This document shows positions 45,082-56,032 of a stretch of DNA of 64,000 bases, piece by piece. The stretch is from assembly GCA_937925685.1 (NCBI GenBank), contig CALAMI010000014.1:62001-126000 (forward strand). Direction: 5' to 3'. A program made the translations under genes and the position numbers. Position 1 is the first letter of the stretch. Each line of letters starts with the position of its first letter. The notes beneath the pieces were generated by a model. That model saw only the letters and a list, made by a program, of their open reading frames with translations, was not told the DNA's origin and made no database searches. The stretch comes from Candidatus Binatia bacterium (GTDB lineage: Bacteria; Desulfobacterota; Binatia; HRBIN30).

Positions 45082-46651
45082 TCAAGGCTGGCAGCCCCCG
45101 AGCGCTGACGCAACCGCTCGAAGAACCGTGCTGATGTCGACTTCTGTTCCGGCGGGAACGCCAGAGGCACAGCTCGCCTGCGGCAATAAATCCAAAGCGA
45201 TGTTCACCAGAGTCAGCACCTCATCCACGGTCACCGCACCATCCCCACCACAGTCGCCCACGCATTGACTCCTACCTTCGGTTGCTGTGGCAGAGGGAGT
45301 GAGCTGCACCACAGTCGTAGGGCTCGGCGTCGGTGTAGGGGCGATCTCTCCAAAAACACTGAGGGAGAAGCTCGCTTCGAGTCGGTCGTCCACGTGGTCG
45401 GTGGCCTGCAAGGTAAAGCGATATTCGCCAGCGCTCTCCGGTCGTCCGCTCAACACCCCTGACCTTTCCTCCAAAGAAATACCGGGCGGAAGCGCTCCGT
45501 CGCGAAGCCGCACGGTGTACGGCAAGGACCCACCGTAAAACACCGCTACTCGGTCGTAGTCGCGCCCCTGACGTCCTGGAGGAAGAGATCCATCGATCGC
45601 CGAAAGGCCTAGGTCAATTGCCACATTTTGCGCTCCTACAAAATCACCCAAGTCAGAGCAGCCATCTACCGGCGCGCTAACGGGCACTGGGTGATCGTCA
45701 GCCACGCACGGCAAGGCCTCGGCGTTTTGCGGATCCCGTGGACCCGTGTATTGGTAAAATTCGTAACGGCGGATCACCGAACGGTGGCCCTTGCGCAGCG
45801 AGTCTTCACGCACGTCAGCATCTTCTTCGCGGCCTTCCGCTCGTCCAGGCTTCGACTGAATTAGCTTCCACTCGGTCTCGATTTCGGTCTCGTCCGGAAC
45901 GACACTATCGGGCGCTCCCAGCAACAAACGCACGATGTCGGCAGGTTCTAATTTACTCTCCGAAGTAATCTTGAAGACCTTCAGCCACTGCGGCTCCCCA
46001 TACTGCCCCTCCCGCTCCTCTTCCAGCGGCTCCAGCTCAGCCCTTACTCGTGCACCGTCACGGTTGTCCGGCCCGGGCGGCTGCACATTCCACAGCGGTA
46101 CCGGCAGCCGTACCGGCACGGGCGACACCACAAAGCCGCTAGCGCGATCGTGTGGCTCGCTTGCCACCAGCCAACGGTACGTGACGCGGGTTGGCTCTTT
46201 GCGCAAACTCAATCCAAAGTGTTCGCAGCCACTGGTAAGATAATTGCCAATGGGGCCATGGAGAAAACAATCATGTCCCCCAAGGACGCACGGGTTCCCC
46301 CGCCGGGGGCGTCGATACCCATGCGAATCCATCCCGGTTTCGGTATTGCACGACGACCTTCGAAATTGCCCCCGGCTCAACTATCAGTTCCGGATCCCCG
46401 TAACGGCTGTAGGGACCACCGAAGGTGAACGACACATCCTCGCGATCCACGCCTTCGACTTCGATTTCGAAGCCATGCGTGGGACTACCCGTGTCGTTCA
46501 CCACATCGAAATTCGCCAGCGTACCAACCACCGGGCTCGCCCCGCCGAATCTCGCGCTTACTACGGTCATGCAGGTGAACATGGCGACCACAACCATCGT
46601 TCGCCTTTTGCTCGCGGTCGCATAGCCCCGTCTCAAGAAAAGCCCTTGCAT
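45082..46651 (-). pseudogene. Secreted protein with Ig-like and dockerin-like C-terminal module, broken by a frameshift at a G5 run
   Basis: The N-terminal frame from ATG 46651 has a signal peptide and a beta domain (FDVVNDTGSPTHGFEIEVEG, FTFGGPYSRYGDPE) but stops at 46271. The +1 frame continues the same protein: GHDCFLHGPIGNYLTSGCEH, YRWLVASEP, then a long acidic middle. An Ig-like putative domain with the LPPGISLEERSGVLSGRP signature follows, then a Pro/Thr linker and a CVGDCGGDGAVTVDEVLTL module ending in GGC. Removing one G from the run at 46277-46281 restores a continuous frame (PWGHDCFLHG). Either a real indel or a homopolymer error. The first ATG at 46597 is an alternative start. Function unknown; probably surface-exposed. 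Confidence 0.75.
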
Positions 46652-46996
46652 TGCCCAACTGTGGGAGCTCCAGCCGGATAAGTCAACCACAGAAACCCAG
46701 TGCGAAGTTACCTCCGTAGGAACCACGGCCGACAGGGGAGTCAGACCTGCACACCAAAGGAAGGGTGAAGCGGAACAGCTTCCCCTCTCCCCACAAACCC
46801 AGTTTTTGACGCATGGCCAAAACCACTCGCCGGTGTGGAACCACGCAGTCAATCGTCGCTTCGCGGTTCGCTGGCCGCTCCCTTGCCAACGGCGTCCCTG
46901 CAGAGCGCGTTCCACGCCACCGGCGGGTAGCCAAGCAATCCCTTGCAACCGAGGGCAAAATTGCGTTCTCTTACCTCAGGCGAGAACACTGGGTCG
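46652..46996. other. Divergent intergenic region
   Basis: A 345-base gap between the frameshifted secreted gene and the EIIA-like gene, expected to hold both promoters. I see no gene, repeat or clear promoter hexamers. Confidence 0.45.
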
Positions 46997-47476
46997 ATGC
47001 GGTTAGCCGATGTTTTGGACGAACGAGTTGTAGTCGTTGGGCAGTCGTGGCCAAGCTTCGCAGCCACGATTCAAGGTCTTTTGGAGGTGTTGGTGCGGGC
47101 GACTCGGCTGCCCCCTGACTCGGTGCCAGCGACATTGGAGCAAGTCTGCCGGCGAGAACGCCAAAGTAGCACCGCCATGGTCGATATCGGTGTGAGCATC
47201 CCGCACGCGCGGATCGATGCGATCGACGGCATTGCCTGTGCCATGGCTGTGGCACCGCGGGCCGTTTACGAGTTCGGGTTCGGCTTACCGATCTCGATCG
47301 TTGCTTTGGTGTTGTCCTCGACGAGCCTGGCCACTGAACATTTACAGTTTCTGTCGTCGCTATCGTTACTTTTGCAATCCGAACGCTGCCGTTCCGAACT
47401 CAGACGAGCGTTGTCCGCGGCCCAGGCGCTCGCGGTACTCCAAAGTTTCGACGGGCAAGGAGGAAGCCTGCTTTGA
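46997..47476 (+). CDS. PTS EIIA (PtsN/fructose-type) domain protein
   Basis: A 159-residue single-domain EIIA. The phosphorylated His is His70 in VSIPHAR, and a second conserved His in the TEHLQFLSSLSLLLQS segment fits the EIIA(Ntr) active site. The usual G-S-T-G-I-G before the His loop is SSTAMVDIG, so the loop is divergent. No EIIB/EIIC permease is near, so a regulatory PTS-Ntr role is likelier than sugar uptake. It ends 43 bases before sucA and may be co-transcribed with it. ATG 46997 was chosen; a TTG 18 codons upstream is possible. Confidence 0.82.
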   Translation: MRLADVLDERVVVVGQSWPSFAATIQGLLEVLVRATRLPPDSVPATLEQVCRRERQSSTAMVDIGVSIPHARIDAIDGIACAMAVAPRAVYEFGFGLPISIVALVLSSTSLATEHLQFLSSLSLLLQSERCRSELRRALSAAQALAVLQSFDGQGGSLL

Positions 47477-47519
47477 GCGATCCTACCGGTGCTAAGCTCG
47501 GGAAGCGAGGAGGTAACTC

Positions 47520-50261
47520 GTGACCAAACTAGACTTTCTCTCGCGGGCGAACGCTGAATACGTTGAGGAAATGTATCGACGCTACCAGCGGGATCCCGAC
47601 TCGGTGGATCCGTCATGGGCAGTGTTTTTTGCCGGCTACGAGCTGGCACGCAGAGAGCTCCCGACAGAGGCTCGGAGAGTACCTTCCACGCCGAGCCCAC
47701 ACATTGGCGTATACAACTTGGTGCACTCGTACCGGGAGATCGGCCACCTGATCGCCAATCTCGATCCCCTAGGGAACAACCTACAATCGCACCCGCTTCT
47801 CGAACCGGAAGAATTTGGTTTCTCCCAGGCGGACCTCGACCGCATGGTCGAAACGCCCATGCTCAAGGGGTTTCCGCGTGGTCGGCTACGGGAGGTCATC
47901 GAACGCCTCAAAGCGATTTACTGCGGAACCCTCGGTGTGGAATACATGCACACCGACGACAAGGAACAGCGCTCTTGGCTGCAGGAACGTATGGAGCCGT
48001 CGCTGAATCGCCCGGAACTGACGGACGAGGATCGCAAACACATTCTGTATCGCCTTATCCAGGCAGAAAGTTTCGAACAGTTCCTGCACGTGAAATACCT
48101 TGGCCAGAAGCGGTTTTCCCTTGAGGGAGCCGAAGCGCTCATTCCGCTCCTCGACGAACTCGTCGAGGAATCGGGCCGCCAAGGTGTCCAGGAAATCGTC
48201 ATGGGTATGGCTCACCGAGGCCGACTCAATGTACTGGCGCACATTTTCCGGAAGCCGTACGAAATGATTTTCGCCGAGTTCGAAGGTACACGCCTACCCG
48301 CCCACGTCCCCGGCGACGGCGACGTCAAATACCACCTCGGATATTCGAAAGACATCGTCACCCGGAGCGGTAACAAAATGCACCTTTCGCTGTGCTCCAA
48401 CCCAAGCCACTTGGAAGCCATCGACCCGGTGGTAGAGGGAATCGTGCGAGGCAAGCAGCACTACATGGGCGATACCGACGGATCGTGGGTGCAACCCGTG
48501 ATCATTCACGGGGACGCAGCCTTTTGTGGCCAAGGCATCGTGGCAGAAACTTTAGCGTTATCGGAGTTGCGCGATTACCGCACTGGCGGCACGATCCATA
48601 TCATCATCAACAATCAGATTGGTTTTACGACGGCGCCACAAAATTACCGTCCGACCCGCTATCCCACGGATCTAGCGAAATTTTTGCATCCGCCGATTTT
48701 CCACGTAAATGCAGACGATCCCGAAGCAGCCATCCAAGCGGCGCGGCTCGCCGCCGGCTTCCGTGCACGATTCAAAAGAGACGTCTTTATCGATCTCGTC
48801 TGTTACCGCCGCCACGGACACAACGAGACCGATGACCCCACATTCACCCAACCTACCCTGTACCGACAAATCGAGGCGCATCCCACGGTGCGGAAACTCT
48901 ATGCCCAGCGGCTGCTCAACGCGGCGGTCGTCCCAGAAAAGGAACTCGAGGAACAAACCGCCACCTTACGCGAACTCTTCGAAGATGCTCTGAACTACGC
49001 CCGTGACTTCATGCCGCGCCAGCAGGTCTTTGTTTTCGGCGGGGTTTGGAAGGGAATGCGCTGGGCTGGTGACGACTGGAGTGCGCGCACGGCAGTAGCG
49101 CCCGATATCCTCGAGGACATTGCGCGGAAAGCGGCACGCGTACCCGAAGGGTTCGCGGTGCATCCCAAGATTCGCCGGCTCTACGAACAGCGCATCGAAA
49201 TGCTGCAAGGCGATGGCCAAGTGGACTGGGCAACTGCTGAAATGCTCGCCTTTGGCTCCCTCTTGCTCGAGGGAACCCCGGTTCGTCTTGCGGGACAAGA
49301 CAGCGGACGGGGTACCTTCAGCCAACGCCACGCTGTTTGGTACGACGTTCAAACCGGGGCACGATACGTTCCGCTCGATCACCTCGCTGACAAGCAAGGG
49401 CAATTTACGGTCATCGACACCATGCTTTCCGAGCTCGCGGTACTCGGCTTCGAGTACGGATTCAGCTCCGCCGACCCACGCAATTTGGTGATCTGGGAAG
49501 CCCAATTTGGCGACTTTGCGAACAACGCACAGGTCATTATCGATCAGTTTATCGTGGCCGCTGAATCGAAGTGGCAAAAGATGAGTGGACTCGTCTTGCT
49601 TTTGCCCCACGGATACGAGGGACAAGGTCCGGAACACTCTAGTGCTCGGCTTGAGCGCTTTCTGCAGCTTTGCGCGGAAAAGAATATCCAAGTCTGCAAC
49701 CTCACCACTCCGGCCCAATACTTTCACGCGCTGCGGCGCCAAATTCACCGGAATTTTCGCAAACCTCTGGTGTTACTGACACCCAAGAGCCTCCTGCGTC
49801 ACAAGCTGTGCGTTTCACCTGTGAAGGAGTTTGCCGAGGGTTCCTTCCAGCCAGTGCTCGGTGACCTTGATCCCATCGAGCCTACGAAAGTTCGCCGTGT
49901 CATCCTTTGCTCGGGGAAAATTTTCTATGACCTGCTTCTGGCTCGCCGAGAACGGGGCATCGACGACGTTGCTTTCGTGCGCATCGAGCAGCTTTACCCT
50001 TTTCCGGAAAACGAGGTGCGTGCACACTTCGAGCTTTACCCGGAGCGGGCTGAGGTCATGTGGGCGCAAGAGGAACCCCAAAACATGGGGGCGTGGAACG
50101 AAATGTTCCGTCATCTGCTGCGCCTTGTCGGCAAGGAGCGTCCAATTTTGTACGCTGGCCGCCGCGCAGCAGCAAGCCCGGCCACCGGCTCGTACAAAGT
50201 GCACCAAAGTGAAGAACAAGAACTCATTCATGCTGCCTTGCGGAGGACCCATGCCCGTTGA
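47520..50261 (+). CDS. sucA: 2-oxoglutarate dehydrogenase E1 component
   Basis: A 913-residue thiamine-diphosphate enzyme of the TCA cycle. Start GTG 47520 follows GAGGAGG. The N-terminal [18 protein letters not shown] segment binds E2. [55 protein letters not shown] and [14 protein letters not shown] are classic E1o motifs. Length is close to that of E. coli SucA. The stop overlaps the sucB start by 11 bases. Works with SucB and Lpd to make succinyl-CoA. Confidence 0.97.
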   Translation: MTKLDFLSRANAEYVEEMYRRYQRDPDSVDPSWAVFFAGYELARRELPTEARRVPSTPSPHIGVYNLVHSYREIGHLIANLDPLGNNLQSHPLLEPEEFGFSQADLDRMVETPMLKGFPRGRLREVIERLKAIYCGTLGVEYMHTDDKEQRSWLQERMEPSLNRPELTDEDRKHILYRLIQAESFEQFLHVKYLGQKRFSLEGAEALIPLLDELVEESGRQGVQEIVMGMAHRGRLNVLAHIFRKPYEMIFAEFEGTRLPAHVPGDGDVKYHLGYSKDIVTRSGNKMHLSLCSNPSHLEAIDPVVEGIVRGKQHYMGDTDGSWVQPVIIHGDAAFCGQGIVAETLALSELRDYRTGGTIHIIINNQIGFTTAPQNYRPTRYPTDLAKFLHPPIFHVNADDPEAAIQAARLAAGFRARFKRDVFIDLVCYRRHGHNETDDPTFTQPTLYRQIEAHPTVRKLYAQRLLNAAVVPEKELEEQTATLRELFEDALNYARDFMPRQQVFVFGGVWKGMRWAGDDWSARTAVAPDILEDIARKAARVPEGFAVHPKIRRLYEQRIEMLQGDGQVDWATAEMLAFGSLLLEGTPVRLAGQDSGRGTFSQRHAVWYDVQTGARYVPLDHLADKQGQFTVIDTMLSELAVLGFEYGFSSADPRNLVIWEAQFGDFANNAQVIIDQFIVAAESKWQKMSGLVLLLPHGYEGQGPEHSSARLERFLQLCAEKNIQVCNLTTPAQYFHALRRQIHRNFRKPLVLLTPKSLLRHKLCVSPVKEFAEGSFQPVLGDLDPIEPTKVRRVILCSGKIFYDLLLARRERGIDDVAFVRIEQLYPFPENEVRAHFELYPERAEVMWAQEEPQNMGAWNEMFRHLLRLVGKERPILYAGRRAAASPATGSYKVHQSEEQELIHAALRRTHAR

Positions 50262-51591
50262 CGTACGCATTCCATCGCTCGGCGAATCGATCACCCAAGG
50301 CGTGATTGTCCGCTGGATCAAGCAAGAGGGAGAGAGGGTCGAAACCGACGAACCCATTCTCGAACTGGAAACCGACAAAGCTAGTGTGGAAATCCCTGCC
50401 ACGGCCAGTGGCATTCTTCATATCGTACAACCCGAAGGCGCAACCGTCGAAGTGGGTGCTGTCGTCGCTACCATCGACCCGATGGCGGGGGAAGCCCGAC
50501 CTGCCACTGCGGCACAAGACAAAGTGTCTCCACCGGGCACCGCCGCTCCTCAACTCTCCCCAGCCCCGAGCGCGCCAGTCGGCGCGCCGCCACCCGCAAA
50601 AGAAGCCCCCCCCGCGACCACCCCAAGCCTTCTACTGAGTCCCGCAGTCCGCCGCCTCGTCGAGGAGCACAAACTCGACACCACGCAAATTCGCGGCACT
50701 GGCAAAGGTGGAAGACTCACCAAGGCTGATGTGCTGGCATACCTCGAACGAGAGACCTCCCCTCCCACACCTGCGCCGAGCCCAGGGCCCGGCCGACCGT
50801 CTGCACCCGCTCTGGGAACCGCTGAAAGCAAAGCGAAGCCCACGGAAGGGCCCCCTACGGCACCGGCAAGGGCTGGCGTCAGTCGCGTCCAAGACGAGGA
50901 AGAGCGGGTGCCGATGACGCACTTACGGAAACGCATCGCTGAACGCTTGGTACAAGCACAGCATACGGCAGCGATTCTTACCACCTTCAATGAAATCGAC
51001 ATGAGTGCGGTCATGGCCTTGCGGGCCCAGTACCGGGAGCGATTCCAAAAACGCTACGGCGTTAACCTTGGTTTCATGTCGTTTTTCGCCAAGGCCTGTG
51101 TCGCCGCGCTCCAAGAAATTCCCGTAGTCAATGCATTTATCGATGGCGAGGAGATCGTGTACCACAAGCACGTTCACCTGGGCATCGCCGTCGCTACGGA
51201 GCGCGGCTTAGTAGTTCCCGTGGTTCACTATGCGGACCAACGGTCTTTCGCGGAAATCGAGAGTGAGATCGAGCGGCTTGCTGGTTTAGCCCGCCAAGGA
51301 AAGCTGGGTATTCAGGACATCAGTGGTGGAACCTTCACGATTACCAACGGTGGAGTGTTCGGCTCCCTGTTATCGACGCCAATCTTGAATCCCCCGCAAA
51401 GCGGGATTCTTGGGATGCACAAGATCGAAAAACGGCCTGTCGTGGTCGACGACCAAGTCGTGATTCGCCCCATGATGTACGTGGCCCTGTCGTACGACCA
51501 TCGACTCGTCGACGGCGAGCAAGCAGTGACCTTTCTGGTACGGGTCAAAGAACGAATCGAAGACCCGAGTCGCCTGCTGTTAGGCATCTGA
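50251..51591 (+). CDS. sucB: Dihydrolipoamide succinyltransferase E2
   Basis: A 446-residue E2o. Residues 1-75 are a lipoyl domain with the lipoylated Lys43 in [10 protein letters not shown]. An Ala/Pro-rich linker leads to the E1/E3-binding domain ([27 protein letters not shown]) near 130-165, a second linker, then the catalytic domain ([18 protein letters not shown]) ending in [13 protein letters not shown] with the catalytic His/Asp. GGAGG precedes ATG 50251 and lies inside sucA, so expression is coupled. Confidence 0.97.
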   Translation: MPVDVRIPSLGESITQGVIVRWIKQEGERVETDEPILELETDKASVEIPATASGILHIVQPEGATVEVGAVVATIDPMAGEARPATAAQDKVSPPGTAAPQLSPAPSAPVGAPPPAKEAPPATTPSLLLSPAVRRLVEEHKLDTTQIRGTGKGGRLTKADVLAYLERETSPPTPAPSPGPGRPSAPALGTAESKAKPTEGPPTAPARAGVSRVQDEEERVPMTHLRKRIAERLVQAQHTAAILTTFNEIDMSAVMALRAQYRERFQKRYGVNLGFMSFFAKACVAALQEIPVVNAFIDGEEIVYHKHVHLGIAVATERGLVVPVVHYADQRSFAEIESEIERLAGLARQGKLGIQDISGGTFTITNGGVFGSLLSTPILNPPQSGILGMHKIEKRPVVVDDQVVIRPMMYVALSYDHRLVDGEQAVTFLVRVKERIEDPSRLLLGI

Positions 51592-51682
51592 GCCGCGACG
51601 ACCCGTGGACCTTCGCAACCCTACCCACCCTGGGGGTAACGCGCAGGCGTATTGACGGGGACCAATCGACAAGGAGGAACGC

Positions 51683-53104
51683 ATGTCGCCAAGCGAGCAA
51701 ACAAAGAATGCACAACCGTTCGACCTTGTGATTATCGGAGCCGGACCCGGCGGCTATATTGCGGCCATTCGTGCCGCTCAGTTAGGCCTGCGCGTGGCCT
51801 GCGTCGAAAAGGAGCCTACCCTAGGCGGAACGTGCTTGAACATCGGCTGCATTCCCAGCAAGGCACTGCTCGATTCCAGTGAACTTTACGCCCAGGCACG
51901 ACAGCACCTCGGATCGCACGGAATCCGAGTGCGCGAAGTCGAACTCGACTTGGCTGCCCTCATGGCGCGCAAAGATCGAGTGGTAAAAGTTCTGACCCAG
52001 GGCATTGCCGGGCTATTTAAAAAGCACGGCATCGAACGCGTGCACGGCAGCGCACGCATTCTGGCCCCGGGGCGGGTCGTCGTACAGAACAGCAGCAGTC
52101 AGCGAGAACTAGCCACAAAGCGTATTCTCATTGCTACCGGCAGTGTGCCGATAGCATTGCCGGGCTTACCCTTCGATGGCGAGCGCATCCTGTCGTCCAC
52201 AGAAGCACTCTCTTTACCTTTCGTACCGCAGAACATGCTGGTCGTTGGCGCAGGCGCGGTTGGCTTAGAGCTGGGATCGATATGGTCAAGGCTTGGATCG
52301 CAGGTGCTCGTGGTGGAATTTCTCGACCGCATTTTGCCCGGGATGGACCGCAAGCTTGCTGACCTTCTACAAAAAAGCTTGCAACGTCAAGGTCTACGCA
52401 TCGAGCTCCAAACAACGGCACGCTCTGCAGAACGAACGGCAAACAGGGTGCGGGTCACGCTGGACCAAGGCGGCAAGACCGCAGATGTCGAGGCTGACGT
52501 TGTGTTGGTTGCGGTCGGACGGAAGCCGTACACGGACGGGCTGGGCATCGAAGAGCTGGGTATCAAACGAGATCCCAAAGGATTCCTTTTGGTCGATCAA
52601 GACTACCAAACGAGCGTCGAGGGGATTTACGCCATTGGCGATGTCATTCCCGGTCCTATGCTAGCTCACAAGGCCGAGGAAGAAGGCATTGTTGCCGTCG
52701 AGCGGATGTGCGGCACAGCCTCCCACGTCAACTACGAGGCTATCCCCAATGTCGTGTACACGACGCCGGAGCTGGCCGCCGTCGGGGTAACGGAAGAGGG
52801 GGCTCGCGAACGAGGGCTCGACGTACGGATCGGGGCTTTCCCCTTCTTGGCAAACGGACGCGCTCGCTGCCTCGGGGAGACGGACGGACAAGTGAAAGTC
52901 ATTGCCGACGCGAAAACCGACCGAATTTTGGGGGTCCATATTCTCGGCCCGCGCGCCTCCGATTTAATCGCTGAAGCGGCACTGGCGATTGAGTTTGGCG
53001 CGAGTGCAGAGGACCTAGCGCGCACGTGTCATGCTCACCCAACTTTACCAGAGGCGTTGCGCGAGGCAGCACTGGCCGTCGACGGGCGCCCGCTCAACAT
53101 CTGA
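51683..53104 (+). CDS. lpdA: Dihydrolipoamide dehydrogenase E3
   Basis: A 473-residue FAD/NAD disulfide oxidoreductase. FAD motif GAGPGGYIAAIRAAQLG, redox disulfide C51-C56 in GGTCLNIGCIPSK, NAD motif GAGAVGLELGSIW and the C-terminal HAHPTLPEALREA with the catalytic His/Glu. ATG 51683 follows AAGGAGGAA. It completes the 2-oxoglutarate dehydrogenase complex and probably serves other lipoyl enzymes too. Confidence 0.96.
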   Translation: MSPSEQTKNAQPFDLVIIGAGPGGYIAAIRAAQLGLRVACVEKEPTLGGTCLNIGCIPSKALLDSSELYAQARQHLGSHGIRVREVELDLAALMARKDRVVKVLTQGIAGLFKKHGIERVHGSARILAPGRVVVQNSSSQRELATKRILIATGSVPIALPGLPFDGERILSSTEALSLPFVPQNMLVVGAGAVGLELGSIWSRLGSQVLVVEFLDRILPGMDRKLADLLQKSLQRQGLRIELQTTARSAERTANRVRVTLDQGGKTADVEADVVLVAVGRKPYTDGLGIEELGIKRDPKGFLLVDQDYQTSVEGIYAIGDVIPGPMLAHKAEEEGIVAVERMCGTASHVNYEAIPNVVYTTPELAAVGVTEEGARERGLDVRIGAFPFLANGRARCLGETDGQVKVIADAKTDRILGVHILGPRASDLIAEAALAIEFGASAEDLARTCHAHPTLPEALREAALAVDGRPLNI

Positions 53105-53247
53105 GGTGCAGCGCTGTTTGCGACTGTCCACCCCCGCGGAGCACGATCGTTGTTCCCTTGGCTTTGCCCCGGGGCCGGGGAAAGCGCCTGCTGGTTGATA
53201 AAGTCGAGTACTAAAATGCGCGTGGCAGTCATGGAGGATTCGGCAGT

Positions 53248-54558
53248 ATGCAGAAAAAGTTAGGGATCCTTGTCGGTGGTGGACCAGCACCAGGAATCAA
53301 CAGTGTCATCGGTGCGGCGACGATTCGGGCCGTGCTCGAAGGGGTCCCCGTGATTGGTATTCGGGATGGCTTCGAGCACATCATGCATGGGCGTGCTGAC
53401 CAGGCCGAACCTTTGACAATCGACAAAGTCAGCCGCGCACACTTCCGCGGTGGGTCGATTATCGGTACGTCACGAGCGAACCCAACGAAAAGCCCTGAAC
53501 TCCTAGAGCGTTGCATTCACATGCTCGAAACTTTTGGGATCGACCGCCTCATCACCATTGGCGGCGACGACACGGCCTACTCCGCCATGCGCTTGGCCCA
53601 GCACGCTGGCGGGCGTTTGCGCGTGGTGCACGTACCGAAAACAATCGATAACGACCTCGACTTGCCACCACATGTCGACACCTTTGGGTTTCAAACCGCC
53701 CGCCACGTCGGCGTGGAACTCGTCAAAAACCTGATGGTCGATGCCTATACCACTTCACGCTGGTACATCGTGGTCACTATGGGAAGGAAGGCTGGCCATC
53801 TGGCGCTCGGGATCGGCAAAGCGGCAGGTGCTACTCTGACGCTCATTTTGGAAGAATTTCTCGGTCGTCCCGTGCGGCTGCGGCATATCGCGGATATCTT
53901 GGCTGGGGCTATCATCAAACGGCTGGCCGACGGGCGGCGAGACGGCGTGGCCGTGATTGCCGAGGGGGTTGTGCTCGACATGGATCCGCAGGACATCGAG
54001 GGTCTCGAACAAGTCGAGCGCGACGAACACGGCCACGTGCGCTTGTCGGAGATCGACCTTGGGGACATCGTCAAGCGCGCGGTCGCCAACCGGTTAGCTG
54101 AACTCGGCATCAAGGTCACGCTTACTGCCAAGGAGATTGGTTACGAGCTCCGTTGTGCAGACCCAATTCCTTACGACCTCGAATACACGCGCGATCTAGG
54201 TTACTGCGCTGCGAAGTACCTCATCGAAGGCGGCGACCAAGTAATGGTATCCTTGCAAGCTGGCCAGTTCGTGCCAATCCCTTTTGCCCACTTACTGGAC
54301 CCCAATACGGGACGGACGCGGGTTCGACTCGTCGACGTTTACTCTACCCGTTACGCCATTGCTCGCCGCTACATGATTCGTTTGCGCCGTGACGACTTCG
54401 AGCGCGACGAAGAAATTGCCCGTTTCGCCCGCACTGCGCATCTGACCCCAGAAGAATTTCGGCGGCAATTCGAATACTTAGTGGAATTGGAACCACCTCC
54501 GCTCGTGCTGCCAAGGCCCACATGGGGAAGTCAAGCTGTGGCGCCGGCGGCCAATTAG
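53248..54558 (+). CDS. Pyrophosphate-type 6-phosphofructokinase
   Basis: A 436-residue PfkA-family protein. The phosphoryl-donor site reads GGDD (105-108) and the next motif is PKTIDND with Lys131. ATP-dependent enzymes have GGDG and PGTIDND, so by known rules this one should use PPi (reversible). GGPAPGINSVIG at the N-terminus and a long insert ending with RFARTAHLTPEEFRRQFEYL are also typical of the long PPi group. It follows lpdA by 143 bases. Confidence 0.9.
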   Translation: MQKKLGILVGGGPAPGINSVIGAATIRAVLEGVPVIGIRDGFEHIMHGRADQAEPLTIDKVSRAHFRGGSIIGTSRANPTKSPELLERCIHMLETFGIDRLITIGGDDTAYSAMRLAQHAGGRLRVVHVPKTIDNDLDLPPHVDTFGFQTARHVGVELVKNLMVDAYTTSRWYIVVTMGRKAGHLALGIGKAAGATLTLILEEFLGRPVRLRHIADILAGAIIKRLADGRRDGVAVIAEGVVLDMDPQDIEGLEQVERDEHGHVRLSEIDLGDIVKRAVANRLAELGIKVTLTAKEIGYELRCADPIPYDLEYTRDLGYCAAKYLIEGGDQVMVSLQAGQFVPIPFAHLLDPNTGRTRVRLVDVYSTRYAIARRYMIRLRRDDFERDEEIARFARTAHLTPEEFRRQFEYLVELEPPPLVLPRPTWGSQAVAPAAN

Positions 54559-55140
54559 AGCTTCCAAAAGCACCGCGCGAATGCAGAAGCTCGCCACGCC
54601 ACGCTGTAAGTCGTTCAGCGCATGGGCAACGCCGGCGCTATCACACCCCACGCAGCGAACCACCAAACGGAAGCTTCAAACGAGCGGGCGTCTGTGTTTA
54701 CGGAAGCGATAGGTGGTAACTCGTAGATGGCCTGAATCATCGCAATCCACGAGCGGATTGGTCGCGCCCCAGATCGGCATCAGCAAGTCGGGCGATCACA
54801 GCCACCGCACGGAAACCAGCATACATCCCCACCAGGTACCGCTCCGCAAAATGATTCGGCTCGAAAGGTCCCGGCCATTCATCTTCTCTCAGCGATGCTG
54901 CTCTGGCGCCAACGTTGGACACCCGAGCCGGTACTTTAGGGGTGGTCTACCCAGCCCACGCGCTCGACAGTTCGCCGAAGCGTCTGTCGGCGCAAGCGTA
55001 TCATCACCCGTTATGCCAGCGCACCAAAGCGTCCACGATGGCCTATTCAGTGTGCTCCCCGAAATTTCCTATGCCGAGGCTCTGCCCACGACCGTATCTA
55101 TCCCATCGGCGAGCAGCAAAATCTGTGGTAACCAGTTCGC
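54559..55140. other. Intergenic region with at most a small doubtful ORF
   Basis: A 582-base gap between convergent genes. A 61-codon minus-strand frame (54737-54922) reads FEPNHFAERYLVGMYAGFRA and is protein-like, but has no domain I recognise and no upstream partner; I do not call it a gene. No terminator with a clear U-tract was found. Confidence 0.4.
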
Positions 55141-55488
55141 TTAGCCGAGCCGAAACCCAATGAAAAAGCCAGCCGTGAAGGCCCCGCCAAATGGGAGGTT
55201 TCCAACGACCACGTCCCACACCCGGTCCCACAGCCCTTGCTGTTGCGCCTGCAGCCAAAGCTCGTCCGCCGAGCGTTGCACCTCCTGCCAGTGTACGGTG
55301 ATCCAACCCTCGTAGGCCAGGATTTGCAGCACCAAAAACAACAAACCCAGCAGTACTGCCGCCAGGCGGGCAATTTTCTTAGCGGCGTAGCCGGCGACAA
55401 AACCGGCCAGCCCGCCAAAACCCAGTTGACCAAGGGGCAGATCCAAGAGGAGTTGCTGCCAGTCGAAGCTCCGTACGGCCTCCTCCAT
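55141..55488 (-). CDS. FUN14-family membrane protein
   Basis: A 115-residue protein with the FUN14 layout: QLGFGGLAGFVAGYAAKKIA (first glycine-zipper helix), a second helix LAAVLLGLLFLVLQILAY, and a third NLPFGGAFTAGFFIGFRLG. FUN14 proteins are mitophagy receptors in eukaryotes; the bacterial role is unknown. It begins just downstream of the DUF4345-like gene (3 bases between them) and is likely co-transcribed with it. Confidence 0.8.
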   Translation of the reverse strand: MEEAVRSFDWQQLLLDLPLGQLGFGGLAGFVAGYAAKKIARLAAVLLGLLFLVLQILAYEGWITVHWQEVQRSADELWLQAQQQGLWDRVWDVVVGNLPFGGAFTAGFFIGFRLG

Positions 55489-55491
55489 GAC

Positions 55492-55998
55492 TTACGAGGA
55501 AAAGGGTGGGCCAGTGGTTCCGGCTACTGGGGGCACCTCGGGCGGCGTGCCAGCAGACGCAGCGGTGCTTTCTTCCCCTGCTTGACCCAGAGTAGCCCGT
55601 GACGCCCAATCCTCTGCTCGCTGCAACGACCAAGCAGCGCTCAACAGAGCAGCGCCGAGCACGACCTCTACGATCGCGCCAATCCAGCCCCATACACCCG
55701 GGCTACCAGCTAGGTACGCTCCTCCCAAACGGCCGCTGGCCGCGCCGAGAAACAACGTACTCGAAAACACCAGCAGTTGGCGCGATTGCCGCAGCGCGGC
55801 AATAACGATCCACATTCCCAGCACCACAAAAATCCCACCGTAAATTGCCCGTACTTCAGCCGTCGCCTGTGCAACGCTTGCCGTAGGGGCCACCGCGAAG
55901 CCAGCAAACTGCATGACCCGCTCCGGGTAAGCAATGGCCGCCAAACCAAACCCTACCACAATGAGGCCAACGACTGCCCCTACCAACCTTCCGTTCAC
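55492..55998 (-). CDS. DUF4345-like four-helix membrane protein
   Basis: About 168 residues. The sequence VGAVVGLIVVGFGLAAIAYP, AEVRAIYGGIFVVLGMWIVI, then two more helices and a Pro/Thr-rich soluble tail, fits DUF4345 membrane proteins, which are of unknown function. GTG 55998 follows GAGGGAG by eight bases; ATG 56022, 11 bases downstream of the desaturase stop, would add eight residues. It lies in one run with the desaturase and FUN14 genes, which suggests a role in the membrane. Confidence 0.65.
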   Translation of the reverse strand: MNGRLVGAVVGLIVVGFGLAAIAYPERVMQFAGFAVAPTASVAQATAEVRAIYGGIFVVLGMWIVIAALRQSRQLLVFSSTLFLGAASGRLGGAYLAGSPGVWGWIGAIVEVVLGAALLSAAWSLQRAEDWASRATLGQAGEESTAASAGTPPEVPPVAGTTGPPFSS

Positions 55999-56032
55999 GA
56001 TGTGCGCTCCCTCTTTCGTCATGCCCGGCAAA

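Noticed and set aside
54737-54922. 61-codon minus-strand frame with protein-like sequence
   Set aside because: No domain, no good ribosome site and no partner; kept only as a note in the intergenic entry.
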